Below are positions 21,786 through 34,164 of a stretch of 64,000 nucleotides of DNA, piece by piece. Below the pieces are notes generated by a model, which did no database searches, had not been told where the DNA came from, and worked only from the letters and a program-made list of their open reading frames with translations. The stretch lies in the NCBI RefSeq assembly GCF_949628215.1, contig NW_027441230.1, positions 62,001-126,000 on the forward strand, read 5' to 3'. The translations under genes were made by a program, and so were the position numbers. Source of the stretch: Phalacrocorax aristotelis (Eukaryota > Chordata > Aves > Suliformes > Phalacrocoracidae). Every line of letters begins with the position of its first letter. Position 1 is the stretch's first letter.

Positions 21786-24700
21786 CTGGAAGAGCAGGGA
21801 AAGCTGGCTAAAGCCAACTCCCAAGAGACGATTGAAAACAACTGGAAAATCACAGTCACTGCCCCTTTGCTTCAACAGAGGTGCCTCACAGAGGGAGACA
21901 GACTTACCGAATTCTGGTCAGTCATTGAAAATCACCCACTGAACCCTCAAGCAATACATCTTCAAATGAACCACCTTATGATTTTGCATTTGTGCTTGTC
22001 ATTCCTGCACTGAAGAGTTCTGCTTGTTTGGGATAAAGATTACAATATGTTGATCTCTCGTCTTTATACCATATTCAGCTTGGGTTTGCTAGAAACCATC
22101 TGAACACCTATGGGAATACAACTCCTAAAGCGTACTTCAAACAGAGCAAATCTCAGCCAATTCTTTTCTACTTTACTAACTTTGCTTGACACAAGCCTAC
22201 TTTGGGCAGGGATTTGGACTTCAACAAGGAGTTACCTTAAAATGGGCACTGCGGGAGCCAATTTCAACTTTCACACACGCTGATCACAGAGAGAATTTAG
22301 CACATTTAGTTTCACTGAACTACTTCCAACACAAAGGGAGTATTAACTCAGTTACTGCACTTACAGTCACATAGAGGGATTCTACGTGGTCTCAGCAGAT
22401 GCCCGGACACCCAGGCAGGCACCCGGCGCTACCTTCCGATCACCTACAAAGTCAGCTACCTCATCTGCTCAGCCACTCTCAGCACCTCTCACGGGACACT
22501 CCTCTGCATCCTACTAAATGCTTTGCAAACCCGGCTGCAGCGCCTAACAGGGCTTTCCTCTTCCTTCTGTTTGTATTCAGGCTAGCAACAAAAAAGCAGG
22601 GCCGTTTGCTGCTGTAACACTGGGGGGGAACTCTTTCTGCAGGCGATGTTATGATGGCACCAATAAATACAGCCCAAAACAACACTCGGACTTTTTTGAA
22701 AACTGCCCTTCATTCAATCAGAAATTGAGGAGGGGTCACTGACTTGCGCCTGTTATTTTAACAGCTCAAGATTGGCGCAGGCTGTTGTCATTTCAAAGTT
22801 TAACTACACTAATGTTGTGATATTAGCATTTTCCTAGTTTTTTCATAGCTCACCCTTTCTGTTTTCTCAAAACCTGAGGCACCTGAGCAGCACCAACCTG
22901 ACACAGCTGATGCTGTGACCCCGTGCCTCAAGTCACCTCCAGGCAGTAACAACTTCACAGCAAGACCCAGTTGCAAGGAAAAGGCTCACCTCTGCAGAAC
23001 TGCCCGCGCAGCACAGACCCTCGGCTGGTCTCATCTTCCCCAAGAGCCTGAATATCACCTCGGGAAACTGCAGCAGGCTGCTCATTACCTGAGACGCGAG
23101 GTCTCGCATTCTTCACTCTAAATAAAGACAAAAATGCAAAAAGAGACTCCTGACAGCCAGAGACATTTCTGAGATTGACAGAAGTTTCATCACTTTGCCG
23201 TGAACAATCTCCCGTCCACCTCCTGCAGCTCTTTTCCTGACCAAAACAGCGCTCACGGCAGCTTTGGATCTCACAGCAGAGCGAAGGGAGAATCCTTTGC
23301 TTTTCTGATGCCTACGAGGTCACCAACAAAAAGGGACGCAGGGGTATTGACAGGATAAATAACAGGGAGAAACAAGCCCAGGACACTGAAGTCAAGTCTA
23401 CTCACACAGGTTAGTACGATGTGATCTGAGAAAAATCATCTTTTCAAAAGCTTCTCAGTAATAGGGAGAACTTTCCATTTGTCCCTTTCCTTGATTTCAT
23501 ACTTTATTCTTAATTTTCCATTGACTTCTAGTAGATTTCATGCATCGTTTGTGTCTTGTTCACTTTTGGCATGTGTATTTTGAACAACATTCGTAAGGAC
23601 CTTCATTCTCTAAACTCTTCCACAAAACGTACTCTTGATATTTTCACGTTACAAGCAACACAGACTTTCATAGCTCATCAGTTACACAGCAGTTTTCCAT
23701 ACGCTTATGATGGAAACATAACACAGCACAGATTTTTTTTTTCTACAATTAGAGCCTCATAGTCCTCATTCCAGTCCTTTCCTTCCTATTGCCTGCCCTC
23801 ATCACACCCCTGCAGGATTTCACAAACATTTCTAGGCCTTTCAGACACTTCCCACACTTCTGGAGGTGCTCCACAAAGAGTTCATGGTTCCGTACATCAA
23901 GAGAGATTTTTGTTGTGGAAAAACTGAAAAGCTGAAGTGATTTACAAGGTTAAACAGGTGTCTTAATAAGAGATATACTCTGGTTTCTCTTCAGGTCTTA
24001 TCAATCTTTCTCTATTCCCGACACGTGGAAAGACAAACTCCTTCAAGTAACTGTGTTTTGCAGGTTCTGAAATGGTTCCTGAAAACGCCTCCCGAAGGCA
24101 AGGCAGATTTAATCACCCCGTTCAAATGGCACTGCTTTCTTCACGGCGTCTCGAAAGGGAGACATGAAACGCAGCTCGCTGTGCCTGGGTGTCCCACCTG
24201 CTGGCCAAGGCAGGCGTCAGAGCGAGCCCTTACCCCGTGCTACGGAGCAGTACAGCCAGCGCTTACACGGGCTCACACGGCGTGTTGCGGTGTCTGTGCC
24301 GTACGTGTTCTCCTGCAAACAAAGGGCTACGATCGCTCCTGCCAGCGCGCACTGGGAACCTGGGTCCCTCCCAGCACAGGAGGTCACAGCTCGCTCTGAA
24401 GCCCGGGCTCGGGGAGCAACACAAGGGCATTCAAGGGCAGCGCTGACAAGGAAATACAAGTTATACAGATGGGCCTGCTGCGGAGAAAGGTTATGCTCTG
24501 AAGGCCGGGCAGTGGAACCGGCTGCACTTCCAGTCCCAGGCACGGGAACTCTTTGAGAACATGTTCCAGTACCTTCTGCCAGCATGAAAAGCACAAGCGT
24601 GTGACACACGGTACGCGGCCGTCAGGGTCCCGCACTAGGCGCAGGGCAACGTTTTGATGGAAGTGCTTCATGATCACTCATAGAATATGTTCTACTAGTA

Positions 24701-25896
24701 GCAAGGTAGTTTTAAGAAAAAGAGTGAGCAAGTCTCTTGCAGCAGGGCAGCTAAGAGCAGTCAGGAAACCTCCTCACCTGCCGTGAGCCGTGAGCCGCCC
24801 CGAGTCACCCTGCCTTTGCCGCTGCCTCCCGCGACAGGCCAAGAGCACAGACCTTTGTGTGGCCAAACTGGAAGTCACGCTTTAAGGATTTAAACTAACT
24901 GGGGAGACGGGAGTTTAAAAGCAAACCACTCACCGCCCCAAACTCCCCACCAAGCCAGAAATCCTTCGTCCCTGGTGGAAAGCTCACACCCTGACACAGA
25001 GCAGTCCTGCCTACAGCGCACATCAGATGTGCTTCTCCGACCACTGCCACTGGCAAGAACCATCAGGTAAGGAACCCTCCGACATCTGGACCCTTCAGGT
25101 GACTTCAAAGCTAGTCATGCTGCCGTTATTAACAGCGTACAAAAGCATGTGAAACTGCCAGCGCATCAGGCGCGCCCAGGTTCCCCGAGTGAGCCAACGG
25201 GCATTTGAAACATTTTTTTTTCTATGCACTTGCTTGGCAATATGGAACCAGGGAGGTAAAACCTATAATAAATTATGAGCAATATATATACTGATCTGGT
25301 TATCAGGATGTTGTACTTGCATCATTCTGCTAAGTTAAACCAAGGATGACTGGGAAATCAAAGCAGTGGGAAAAGAGAGAGAGACCGGTTAAAGGCGTGA
25401 AGCCTCTCCTTTAAGAGACATGTCCAACACTAACTGCGTTTCTGCTCTCTTTGAAAACACCGACTACAACCACATTCCTATTTCTGTCAGCAGTCAGATT
25501 AGTGTAAATCGCCACAGGCTTACTCCATGCTCAGGAGTAAACCAGAATCCAGCCTCCCAGCTGGATCCTATCCCACAGCGGGCTGGGCACAAGCGGCCAA
25601 AATGACCATTCTCCTTCACCCTGGGAACTTAGGACTCCCATGGTTATTCTCCAACACGACTACTCTTGCATGCAGGAGCTGCAGTCCCTCTCTAACGCGG
25701 CCAAGCTAGCAAAAGCTCCTCAAGTCACTCCTGAAAGTGTGCTCTGTTGCACGCTGCTTGGCGTACCTGGACAGACGGGCGCAGGCGCCGAGTGTCTCAG
25801 GGCAGAGCGCACACGCAGCCGTCCCGACAGAGGCAGAGCCCAGGGAAGACAACGTTCCCAGCGCTCCCACAGCGCTGGCCCCTCGCAGCACCACTT
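21786..25896. other. Unassigned sequence 5' of exon E2
   Basis: No exon, RNA gene or repeat family was recognised here. Short open frames on both strands lack family signatures. If the AHCTF1-like gene were complete, its start-codon exon and promoter would be expected here or further right. I see no candidate encoding the usual ELYS N-terminus. Confidence 0.4.
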
Positions 25897-26041
25897 CCAG
25901 AGTCACGGAGTCACAAGGGAGAGAAAGGCCTTCCGGAATCCCTGGAGGCAGCTGGTCCAGCCCCTGCGCACGCAGGGTCACCCAGAGCAGGCTGCCCAGG
26001 GCCAGGGCCCGGCGCCTGCTGAGCCCCCAGTGCTCAAACAC
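25897..26041 (-). mobile_element. CR1 LINE 3'-end fragment
   Basis: On the minus strand the sequence follows the familiar CR1 3' tail: a gggcagcctgctctgggtga-type segment, a caggggctggaccagctgcc-type segment, then tandem copies of a degenerate 8-mer (gtgactcc/gtgactct). It is old and diverged. CR1 is the dominant avian LINE and supports a bird origin. Confidence 0.8.
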
Positions 26042-27338
26042 ACTCCTTGCAAACAGCCGCCCGACGAGGGCAGCTGCAGAAACGTTGGCAGCACACGCAA
26101 CAGGCCCACGCTTTTGGGGACTCGCTCCGACCAACTGAAGTATTCTCTCCCCCACCCCAGTAAAACACCACCACACCAGCAGAGGCTTGTCACCATTCTT
26201 CCTCCAAAACTCTCTCTCTCCAAATCTCTTGCTGAAACAAGCTTTCATTTATTATGATTGGTTTGATTCCCTCACTCACACAAATTTTCTGACACAAAAG
26301 AGAAAGCCCTTTATGGAGTGGATGGGATTTACAATCACAAACACCTCTGTGTTCGGTTTTCAGAGAGAGCCCCTTACTTTTTCAGGGAACTCAACTTTTG
26401 GAGGCAAGGACCTACTCTTCGGGGATGCCTGAAAAACGCCAACAGCACAAAAGCAAAGGACAGAATTTAAAAGCTTAGAGACACAACGGGTTACTTGTTC
26501 TGAAAAATCAGGCTTTGAATCTGTGCCATCAGGAGGCTTTCCATCTGCTCACAGCCATGTGGATCCTTCTACCCATGCAGCAGCCTGACATCACGGGGAT
26601 GATCTCAGTGGCAGTGGTTAGCTACCTGGGGACAACAGATGCTTCTGACACTCCCTGGGTACTGATCCAGCCTCGGACAGCCTGGAGCTGTTCTGTCCCG
26701 CTGGCCTCATCACGGACAATATGGCCAAGCAAACGACAGCACGTGCTTTGCTGACACCGCGCTCCTTTGCAACGTAGGAATCCCAATAAGCGCCTCTGAT
26801 GAAGCACATATTTGAGATGGACACAGCTTACAGAGAAGCTGCCGCCAAAACAAACTAGCAATTTGTGATAACCAGGATGGAGGGAAGACATTCATCGCCT
26901 ACAACAGGGAAATACTTTTCAGGAACCTCCAGCTTTTACATGCAATTTTGCCACTGATTTGTCACATAGAGCAGAAAAAGTCACTCGCTCAACCTCCCTG
27001 AGCCACAGCTCACCCACTCACAAAAGACTTCAAAGGCCCACGTAGCACTGCCTCTAGTTGAGTGTTAGGGGGCGTTTGGGCTTTAATCTGACCAGCACCG
27101 TGTCTCAGGCTCTCTCAGTCTCACCGTCACGCTTTAACATTGGCCGTGGACACGCAAGCAAGCTTCGGCTGGTTGGTTCTGTCGGTCTAATCACTGCCAG
27201 GAGTCACCAGGGAGGCAGAGGCCTGCCCAGTACGGATGAACCCCGCAAAGCACCAGCTGTACTGAGCGTGTGGAGGGGCAAAATTTAAAGAACAAAAGGA
27301 AAATACCAGTCCCGAGCGCGCTGTATTTCTGCACGCAC
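26042..27338. other. Unassigned intergenic sequence
   Basis: No coding signature or repeat was recognised. I looked here on the minus strand for the next FGFR-type exons (acidic box, Ig domains 2 and 3) and did not find them. Confidence 0.4.
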
Positions 27339-27602
27339 CTGTACCTCTGGCTGTGAAGTTTCCCAGGACCTGGCCGGAATGCCTCGCCTTGCAGCTGTAC
27401 AGCCCCGAGCCATCGTATGACACACTGATGATCTTCAACAGCTTCTGCCCAGTACGAGCTCTGCTGGGAGGTGCAATCCCGATACCGTCTTTAAACCAGA
27501 AAACAGGCACAGAAGAGCCGTGGCTGTCACAGGGAAGTTCAATGGTGTCTGCGCTCCCAAACATCAGCTCTCCCAGAAAGGCGCTCTCGTTCCTCAAGTA
27601 TT
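27339..27602 (-). CDS. FGFR3: FGFR3-like exon encoding the first Ig domain (isolated)
   Basis: The acceptor is ccgttgcag and the donor TACAG|GTGCG. The 264-bp exon encodes EYLRNE, GSADTIELPCD, VFWFKDGIGIAPP, QKLLKIISVSYDGSGLYSC and LGNFTARGT. The C...W...C Ig core is intact and there is no stop. In FGF receptors this extracellular D1 domain is autoinhibitory. Exon length, start phase (1) and end phase (1) fit the FGFR family's D1 exon. The end reads ARGT where FGFR3 has VRVT. No other FGFR exon was found nearby, so it is probably a stranded duplicate piece. FGFR1 or FGFR2 are less likely from the GIGIAP and KLLKII wording. Confidence 0.82.
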
Positions 27603-29611
27603 CTGCAACGGGAGAAAGAAATGGAAATGAGTAAATAAGAGCAGGCGTCAGAGGACGAAAGGGCATTTCAAAAATCAACAGATCTTCTATTTGCCCTGCT
27701 GACGCTTCCACGTGCCCAGAGCTCCTCCTTGCCCGGGGGAAGCCTTGCCTGCAGCCAGGCAGGCCGTACTGCAGACAGGCAGCCGGGCACACGACAGTCA
27801 GGGCTCTGGCTGACCTGCAAGGGTGGCTTTGAACCTGTAGCGACCAAACCACGGCCCCCCCTCCAGGTGCGTCACAACAACCAGCACACACCTCTGGGGG
27901 GGGTCACCGCAACACCCAGTGGTGCACGGGGGGCTGATCTGGCAGCAAGGAGCGTGTGCTGAAAAGTGCACAGTTCAGCCTCTGGATCTCCATTTCTTGA
28001 TTTCTGTGAGTCTGTCCACAACCCCTGTGGGACCCAGCACGGAGGGGATACAAGCAGCAGGAATGGGGATAAACCCGATTGCTCAGGTGGCTCTGGGGGG
28101 CCCAAAGGCAGCCTCCGTGGGCTGAAGGAAACAAGGGGGAAGGCCGCACAGCACGCGCAGGTTGCAATAGCTAAAATAAATGAACCCACCGCCAGCTCCC
28201 TGCTGGAGTTACTCTCTGGGCAGCAGCACCAAAGACTGAGCACGAAAGCTGAAATCCCTCTTTCCTCACTCTACCTACCCGCTGCGGCAGTTTGTTCCAC
28301 CAGTGACGACAGGGAACCCTGCCACAGGCTGGAGAATTTTGTTTCACCGTAGGCTAATGACGCAAAGAAAGGTTCAGGCTCACGAGTCTCCCCAGGGAGG
28401 AATGTGGGGCGTGTTGGAGGTGTCGTTCTTGGGCCTGATGGTCTTCAGGCTCATTTGAGTGACACAAGCTCACTTCTGACACTGAATGGTTTATTCATCC
28501 TTTACCCCAGTTTAATAGAGGAGAATTAGCCCTCGACACCTGCCCTCAGCCCAGCCGGGTCAGCGGCCATAAGCCTGCTTATGCCCCTAAGGCACAACCA
28601 TTTCTGGGTTGGTGCAAGATGGATCACGGAGGATCCCGTTCCAGCACAAAGGCACTGGGGTGCCGTGACTGCACCATTATCAAGCAAGAAGTAATTCAAA
28701 CCAGAGCGGTCGGAACCTAATCCTGTGATCCAAACCTAGGAGGCCCGAGCTGATCCCTGACGGGAATCAGACACCGAGGGGTGACCCTCACTTTGCAGCT
28801 GAAGCAGAGCCATAGATTACAATTTGACTATGAAACCAACGCAGTTACAGCAGCTCTGAATTCCTCAGCATGTGGCGTTGGCTTCAAGCTGCTCTTCGGC
28901 CATTGAGCGAAGGAGCTGGAGCAGGCTAGGACAGAAAAATGGATTGCCTCTCTCTTCGCCTCATGCAAATTTTTATTCTGGTGCAAATGTAAGCAGTAAA
29001 AATACAAAAATGTTTCCATCAACAGCCTTGCAGGGTAGCCATAAAGAATCCTGGGGGCCTGAAAACGTCGCATTTCATGGGAGGTATCGCCTTGCAGAAG
29101 GAGTCACATTTTAACTACTAAGTTTACTAAAGGCTTTACTCAGCTCAATCTCACAGGGTTTTCTGCTTTTGATATTACAGAAACCTCCTGGTCCTTCAAG
29201 CCAAGGGGCAGATGCTTTAGGGGTAAGCGCACCACAAGTACCACGTTCACCACAGGACTAAGCTTCACACATCCGGGGATCTAAATCATACCCACGGCAC
29301 TTGGCAGCCCGAGCTGTGAGCATGTTGGAAAGGGGCACCTGGACACTCAGCTCGGCTGCAGAGAAAGAGCACCTTTTTTTCTTTTTTTAACAAGCTCACC
29401 AGGTAAACAGCCAAAAGAGGGGCAAGCAGTAAACTGATAAGCTCTGTAGGAGGGTAAGGAGAAGAAGTCAGCACATAACAAAGAATCTGATGGCATTTCG
29501 GCATCGTAGGTGCCTTCAGACCTGGTTTTAGCCCAGCGTTTGTGCAGGGGGTGCTGTCGGATTTACAGTTCAGCTTCCTGAGCATAGAGTTGGATATCAA
29601 ATGTCACTTCT
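27603..29611. other. Unassigned sequence upstream of the FGFR3-like exon
   Basis: An FGFR signal-peptide exon would be expected on the minus strand here, but I could not identify one. Several short open frames appear on both strands, none with a recognisable domain. Confidence 0.4.
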
Positions 29612-30538
29612 ATGTGGAGAGGGGATGAAGGCAGAGAGGGGCCTGGGCCATGCCAACACCCCCAGGGCCTGCGAGGCCCCCCCAGTCTCTTCCCAGGACA
29701 GCTGCTCTCGGTGGCTGAGCCCCCGGCGGGGTCTGGGCAGGTGGAGGTGCTCTGGGAGCATGACAGTGACAGGCCTGGACACTGAGAGCGCCGCTGACCG
29801 TGCTGTATTTCAGCCGCTTGCTTGGAAAAGGGCAGCCGCTCACCCTCCCTGAGCTGCCGGCAGGGCTTTGGTTTTCATCCCTGACACCTCTGGATATTAA
29901 GGGCGTCAGCAAATAGAAAGCTCCGGGAAGGGAATGGTCATAAAGGGGAAAAGGAGAACAAACACATTGGCAGTGACAGTATCCCTGCATGAAGGGCAGT
30001 GCACGCTCCGCGCTTGAGGGGGAAGGAAAACTTTGGGGCTAAGATGTGGCTTATGGCACAGCAGTCCTCAAAGAAATGCACTTGTGTTGCGCAGGCTTCA
30101 CTACGCTACGTAAACAGATATTTGTATAGTAAGAAAGCGGCTGAGACACAGTCCAGGGATGTAGCTTCTGCTGCACAGCACTACATCCGGGGCTCTCTTA
30201 CGGTGGCCACCGCGGTGACAATGTGGCATCAGCAAGTCTGCGCTTAATCGGATCTGTGCTCCCCAGCCCCACGGCAGTGTGCCGCACCAGAGGTTAATAA
30301 CGGGGAAACCTCAAAACCTCCCGCCCAAGGGAAAGCTGCAAACCTTGAAGTCCTTCAGGCAGGAGTGTCTCAATAGCCCTTTGATTTCCTGCTGTAAAGG
30401 GCTTCCCAGTGTTACAAGCTTTTAGTTTTCCTCCACATGAAAAGCAGTTCAAAACCGTAAAGGGCTGAGCTGACTTGATCCCACATGCAGACCTTCACAC
30501 CTCCCAGCAACCTTAAAACTCCCCGCGTCCAGATCTCC
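29612..30538 (+). repeat. Inverted segmental duplication, left copy
   Basis: About 0.93 kb reappears as the reverse complement at 60190-61116 with scattered substitutions, by eye about 95% identical or better. The ends are sharp: homology stops at ccagatc near 30538 and at ggagagggg near 29612. It encodes no recognised protein. The two copies face each other across both repeat arrays and the AHCTF1-like copy 2. Confidence 0.9.
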
Positions 30539-32518
30539 CCCTGCCGGAATCACCTCTTACCTACTTGGCCCTTAATCTTGGCGGCCCTGGCCGGTTTTCT
30601 CAGCCCGCTACACAAAACCACATTTTGTCATCCTTTTCTGACAGCAGCACATTGTCTGTTGTTTCGGTCACATTAATGATTGCCGAGGGACTAAAACACA
30701 GATCGACAGATACGCTGATTCGTACACTCCATGTCCCCAGAATATAACAACATCCGTGATTGATTAAGTTCATCACTTTGGTTACAGCACGACTATTAGC
30801 GATACTTGATGGCGTGACTTGGTTTCCTATCCCTTTGCTCCTTAAGCTCAGGGGTTAAGCTAGCCTGAGAGTGCTGTAGGAAAGCATCAGCCTTTAGGCA
30901 ACGTTGAGAGTAGCCTTTCAGAATGAAGCTACAGTATTTAGCGGCAAAGAACAAGTCAATAAAATTATTGAAAGATTTCTGAGCCGTTAGGTGACTGCCG
31001 GCCTTCTTTTTAAGCTAGCTCCAAATGTCACGCTCATTGAGCTGATCTTACACTTTGTGAGTTAACTGATGGATGTACCAGGTCAGCTCTTCGTTATCGC
31101 TAACGAAAAAAACATTTTGTCAAATACTCGATCAGCAGGGGGTGAATTTGATCTGGTGCTTGTATAAAAGACTCACCGCACATGCATGGCATAACCTGAA
31201 GACAGCATGTTGATCCAAGTCTTGTGGCACATACCAAAGTATTTAGGTTTTTAAATAACCAGGAAATCTGGAAATACAAGTGCAAATTATGAGAAGCAGA
31301 TGGGTTTGTTTCCTTCTGAGGAATAACGGCACGGGCGTTGTCCTCTGGAATAAAGAGAACTACTTCACGGGATAAGAAATGTGTTTGTGCAGATGTGAAC
31401 AAAAATCAATCAACAACCCACTGCTGGGGGTGCGTGTGTGTATTTCCCCCCAACAGAGACATGGAAGGCTAGCAATTTAGTACAGTGTGACAATGAACTA
31501 TTTTGAGCTGTAATAAAGAAAACCCATTAACCTCAAAAATTTAATTTTTTTTTAGAGCCAGTAGCCAAGGAACAGCCAAATGTAATTACTTGGTGAAATA
31601 CTTTGTGCAAAATGGGTGCTTGGAATATTGACACGGCAAGAAAATGTGAAAATATGCTTTAGTAAAAAGTAGGATATTAAAGCACAGGGGAAAGTGTGTT
31701 GAGTGAACAAAGCACATTTCTGTCACAGTCAGTAAACACCATTAAAATTAAACGGCAGGGGAAAGCAAATGGACTATTTTTATCAAATATGAAATTAACC
31801 AATATACCTAATATATGGTATATACACACAAATACAATAATGTTAAAAATCCGGAATGCGGCAGAGTTAAAGGACGATGAACGTTTCTGTGCGCTCACCT
31901 ACGTTTGTTCATGCCCTTCACGTAGATGCTACTTAGTGAACAAGACAAAGGAGGAGGAGTTGTGATTTCCAGATACGTAAAGCTAAAATACAACTTCCAG
32001 CCCCGGTTCCAGAGGACTTGCCGCTGACGTCCTTACACCTAAACCAAGTAAATTTAAGTCCTTGCATGAGCTAAACAGTGCCAGACTAAGAGAAATGATT
32101 TGGTTTGTAAGCATCTGTGCTTGCAAGCATCTCAAGCAGATTTATTCCACCTGAGTGTGAGCCATTCGTGGAACCACAGCCAGAGGAAATGCAATAGCTG
32201 ACTGACTGTGGCTTTGGACTGACCTGAAGGTCAGAAATATTTCCCTTCAAAAGTTCTCTCACCAATAGGGCCCAAGCAGGAGTTTTACAATACTCAGCTT
32301 TTTACTGTCTCTCTAGTATGACTGACGCTTGCTGGACAGGTCCAGTGTTGCCTGACATTGGGAGAGACCCTGTTCTTACTTGGCTTGAATAGAAATGATC
32401 AGATATTGAAAGAAACAAGTGGATGATGAATGTACTTGGAACAAACCTAGTAGAGTGTTTCTTATTCAAAGCTGTGATTTGAAATAGCTTTTGCAGCAAG
32501 AGCAAAGAGCCTCACGTC
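30539..32518. other. Unassigned AT-richer sequence before array A
   Basis: No gene, RNA or known repeat was recognised. The sequence changes abruptly to tandem repeat at about 32519. Confidence 0.4.
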
Positions 32519-34152
32519 AGGTTTGGACCCTAACAGCGAGGGTTTGGGACCACTAAATGAGGCTTTGTGCGTTAAAAGATGGCTTTGGGCTCTAAAACTC
32601 GGTGTGGAAAGAGAAAATGACGGTCTGAGCATTAAGAGACCGCATTCGATGCCAACAGTAAAGGTTTGGGATATAAAAATGAGGCTTGGATAATAAAAAT
32701 GAGGTTTTAGTACCTAAATGTGAGGGCTTGGGGCTTTAAAGGAGGCACTGAGCATTAAAAAAGGGCTTTGGGCCCCTCTTGGCTGTTAAAAATGAGCCTT
32801 TGAGGATTAATCAAGGGGTTTGGACTGAAACGCATGGTTTAGAACAAAAAAATGACGGTTTGAGCATTAATAGAGTGGATTTGATGCTAAATGGGAGCTT
32901 TGGGACCTAAAAAGGAGGCCACTGAGTATTAAGAGGGGTTTGGTCCCTGAAAGTGAGGCTTTGGGACCTAAAAAACAGGTTTGGACCCTAAAAGTGAGGG
33001 TTTGGGACCTAAAACTGAGGCTTTGGGAACCTAAAAGAAAGGTTTGGACCGTGATAGTGAGGGTTTGGGATATAAAAATGAGGCTTTGAGGGTGAAAAGA
33101 GAGCTTTGGATCTAAAAAATGAGGTTTTGGCACCTGAAAGTGAGGCTTTGGATGCTACAAGTGAGGCTTTGGGACTTTAAAAGTAGGCATTGGGCATTAA
33201 AAGAGGGGTTTGGACCATGAAAGTGAGGCTTCGAGTGGTAATAATGAGGCTTTGAACCCAAAAGACAGGTTTGGACCGTGAATGTGAGGGTTTGGGATTT
33301 ATAAATGAAGCTTTGAGCCTTAAAACAGGGGTTTGGAACAAAAAAAATGAGGCTTTGGGACTTTAAAATAAGGCTTTGGGCCTTAAAAGAGGCGTTTCGA
33401 CCCTGAAAGTGAGGGTTTGGGACCTACAAATGAGGGTTGGCAGTTGAAAATAGGGCTTTGGACATTACAAATGAGGTCTTGATACCTAAAAGTGAGGTTT
33501 TAATGCTTAATAGAGCAGTTTGGACCCTGAAAGTGGCGGTTTAGAAAAGAAAACTGAGGCTCTGAGCCTTAAAAGACGTGTTTGGCAGCTAAACGTGAGG
33601 CTTTGCAAGATATAAAAGAGGCTTTGAGAGTAAAAATGACAGGTTTGCACCCTGAAAAGTGAGGGTCTGGGACCTTAAGAGGAGGCTTTGAGCCTTCAAA
33701 GAGGGGTTTGGAACTCAAAAAATGAGGGGCGGCAGGACCCCATAAGCAGAGGCTGCAAGGTTTAAAACGGGTTTAGACACTGAAAGTGAGGCTTTGGGTG
33801 GTAAAAATGAGGCTTTGAGCATAAAAAGAGGAGTTTGGACCCTGAACGTGAGGGTTTGGGATCTAAAAATGAGGCTTTGCCAGTGGAAATAGGGCTTTGG
33901 ACATAAAAAATGAGGTCTTGGCTCCTAAAAGTGAGCTCAGGTTTGGGTGCTAAAAGTGAAACTTTGGAACCTAGAAATGAGGCTTTGAGTGTTAAAAGGG
34001 GGGTTTGAAACCTGAATGTGAGGGTCTGGCACATAAAAATGAGGCTTTGAGCCTTAAACAAAGGGGTTTCACTCTCAAACGTACCGTTTGGAAGGAAAAA
34101 ATCATGATTTGAGCATTAATAGACAGGATTCGATGCTAGAAGGGAGGGTTTT
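32519..34152 (+). repeat. Tandem repeat array A, G-rich half
   Basis: Degenerate 20-21 bp monomers of the form gaggcTTTgagccttAAAAg alternate with ggggTTTggaccctgAAAgt and gagggTTTgggacctAAAAat. They combine into 41 and 62 bp periods. T-tracts and A-tracts alternate about every 10-11 bp. The period and phased A/T tracts recall avian CNM/PO41-type 41-bp repeats, a comparison made from memory. Open frames inside are by-products of the repeat. Confidence 0.93.
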
Positions 34153-34164
34153 GTGTTCCCAGCC

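Noticed and set aside
25706..26248. 180-codon minus-strand frame
   Set aside because: It runs through the CR1 LINE tail and the translation has no domain. It is a chance open frame.
29999..30247. 82-codon frame conserved in both inverted duplicates
   Set aside because: It begins at GTG, not ATG, has no splice or family signature, and similarity is explained by recent duplication.
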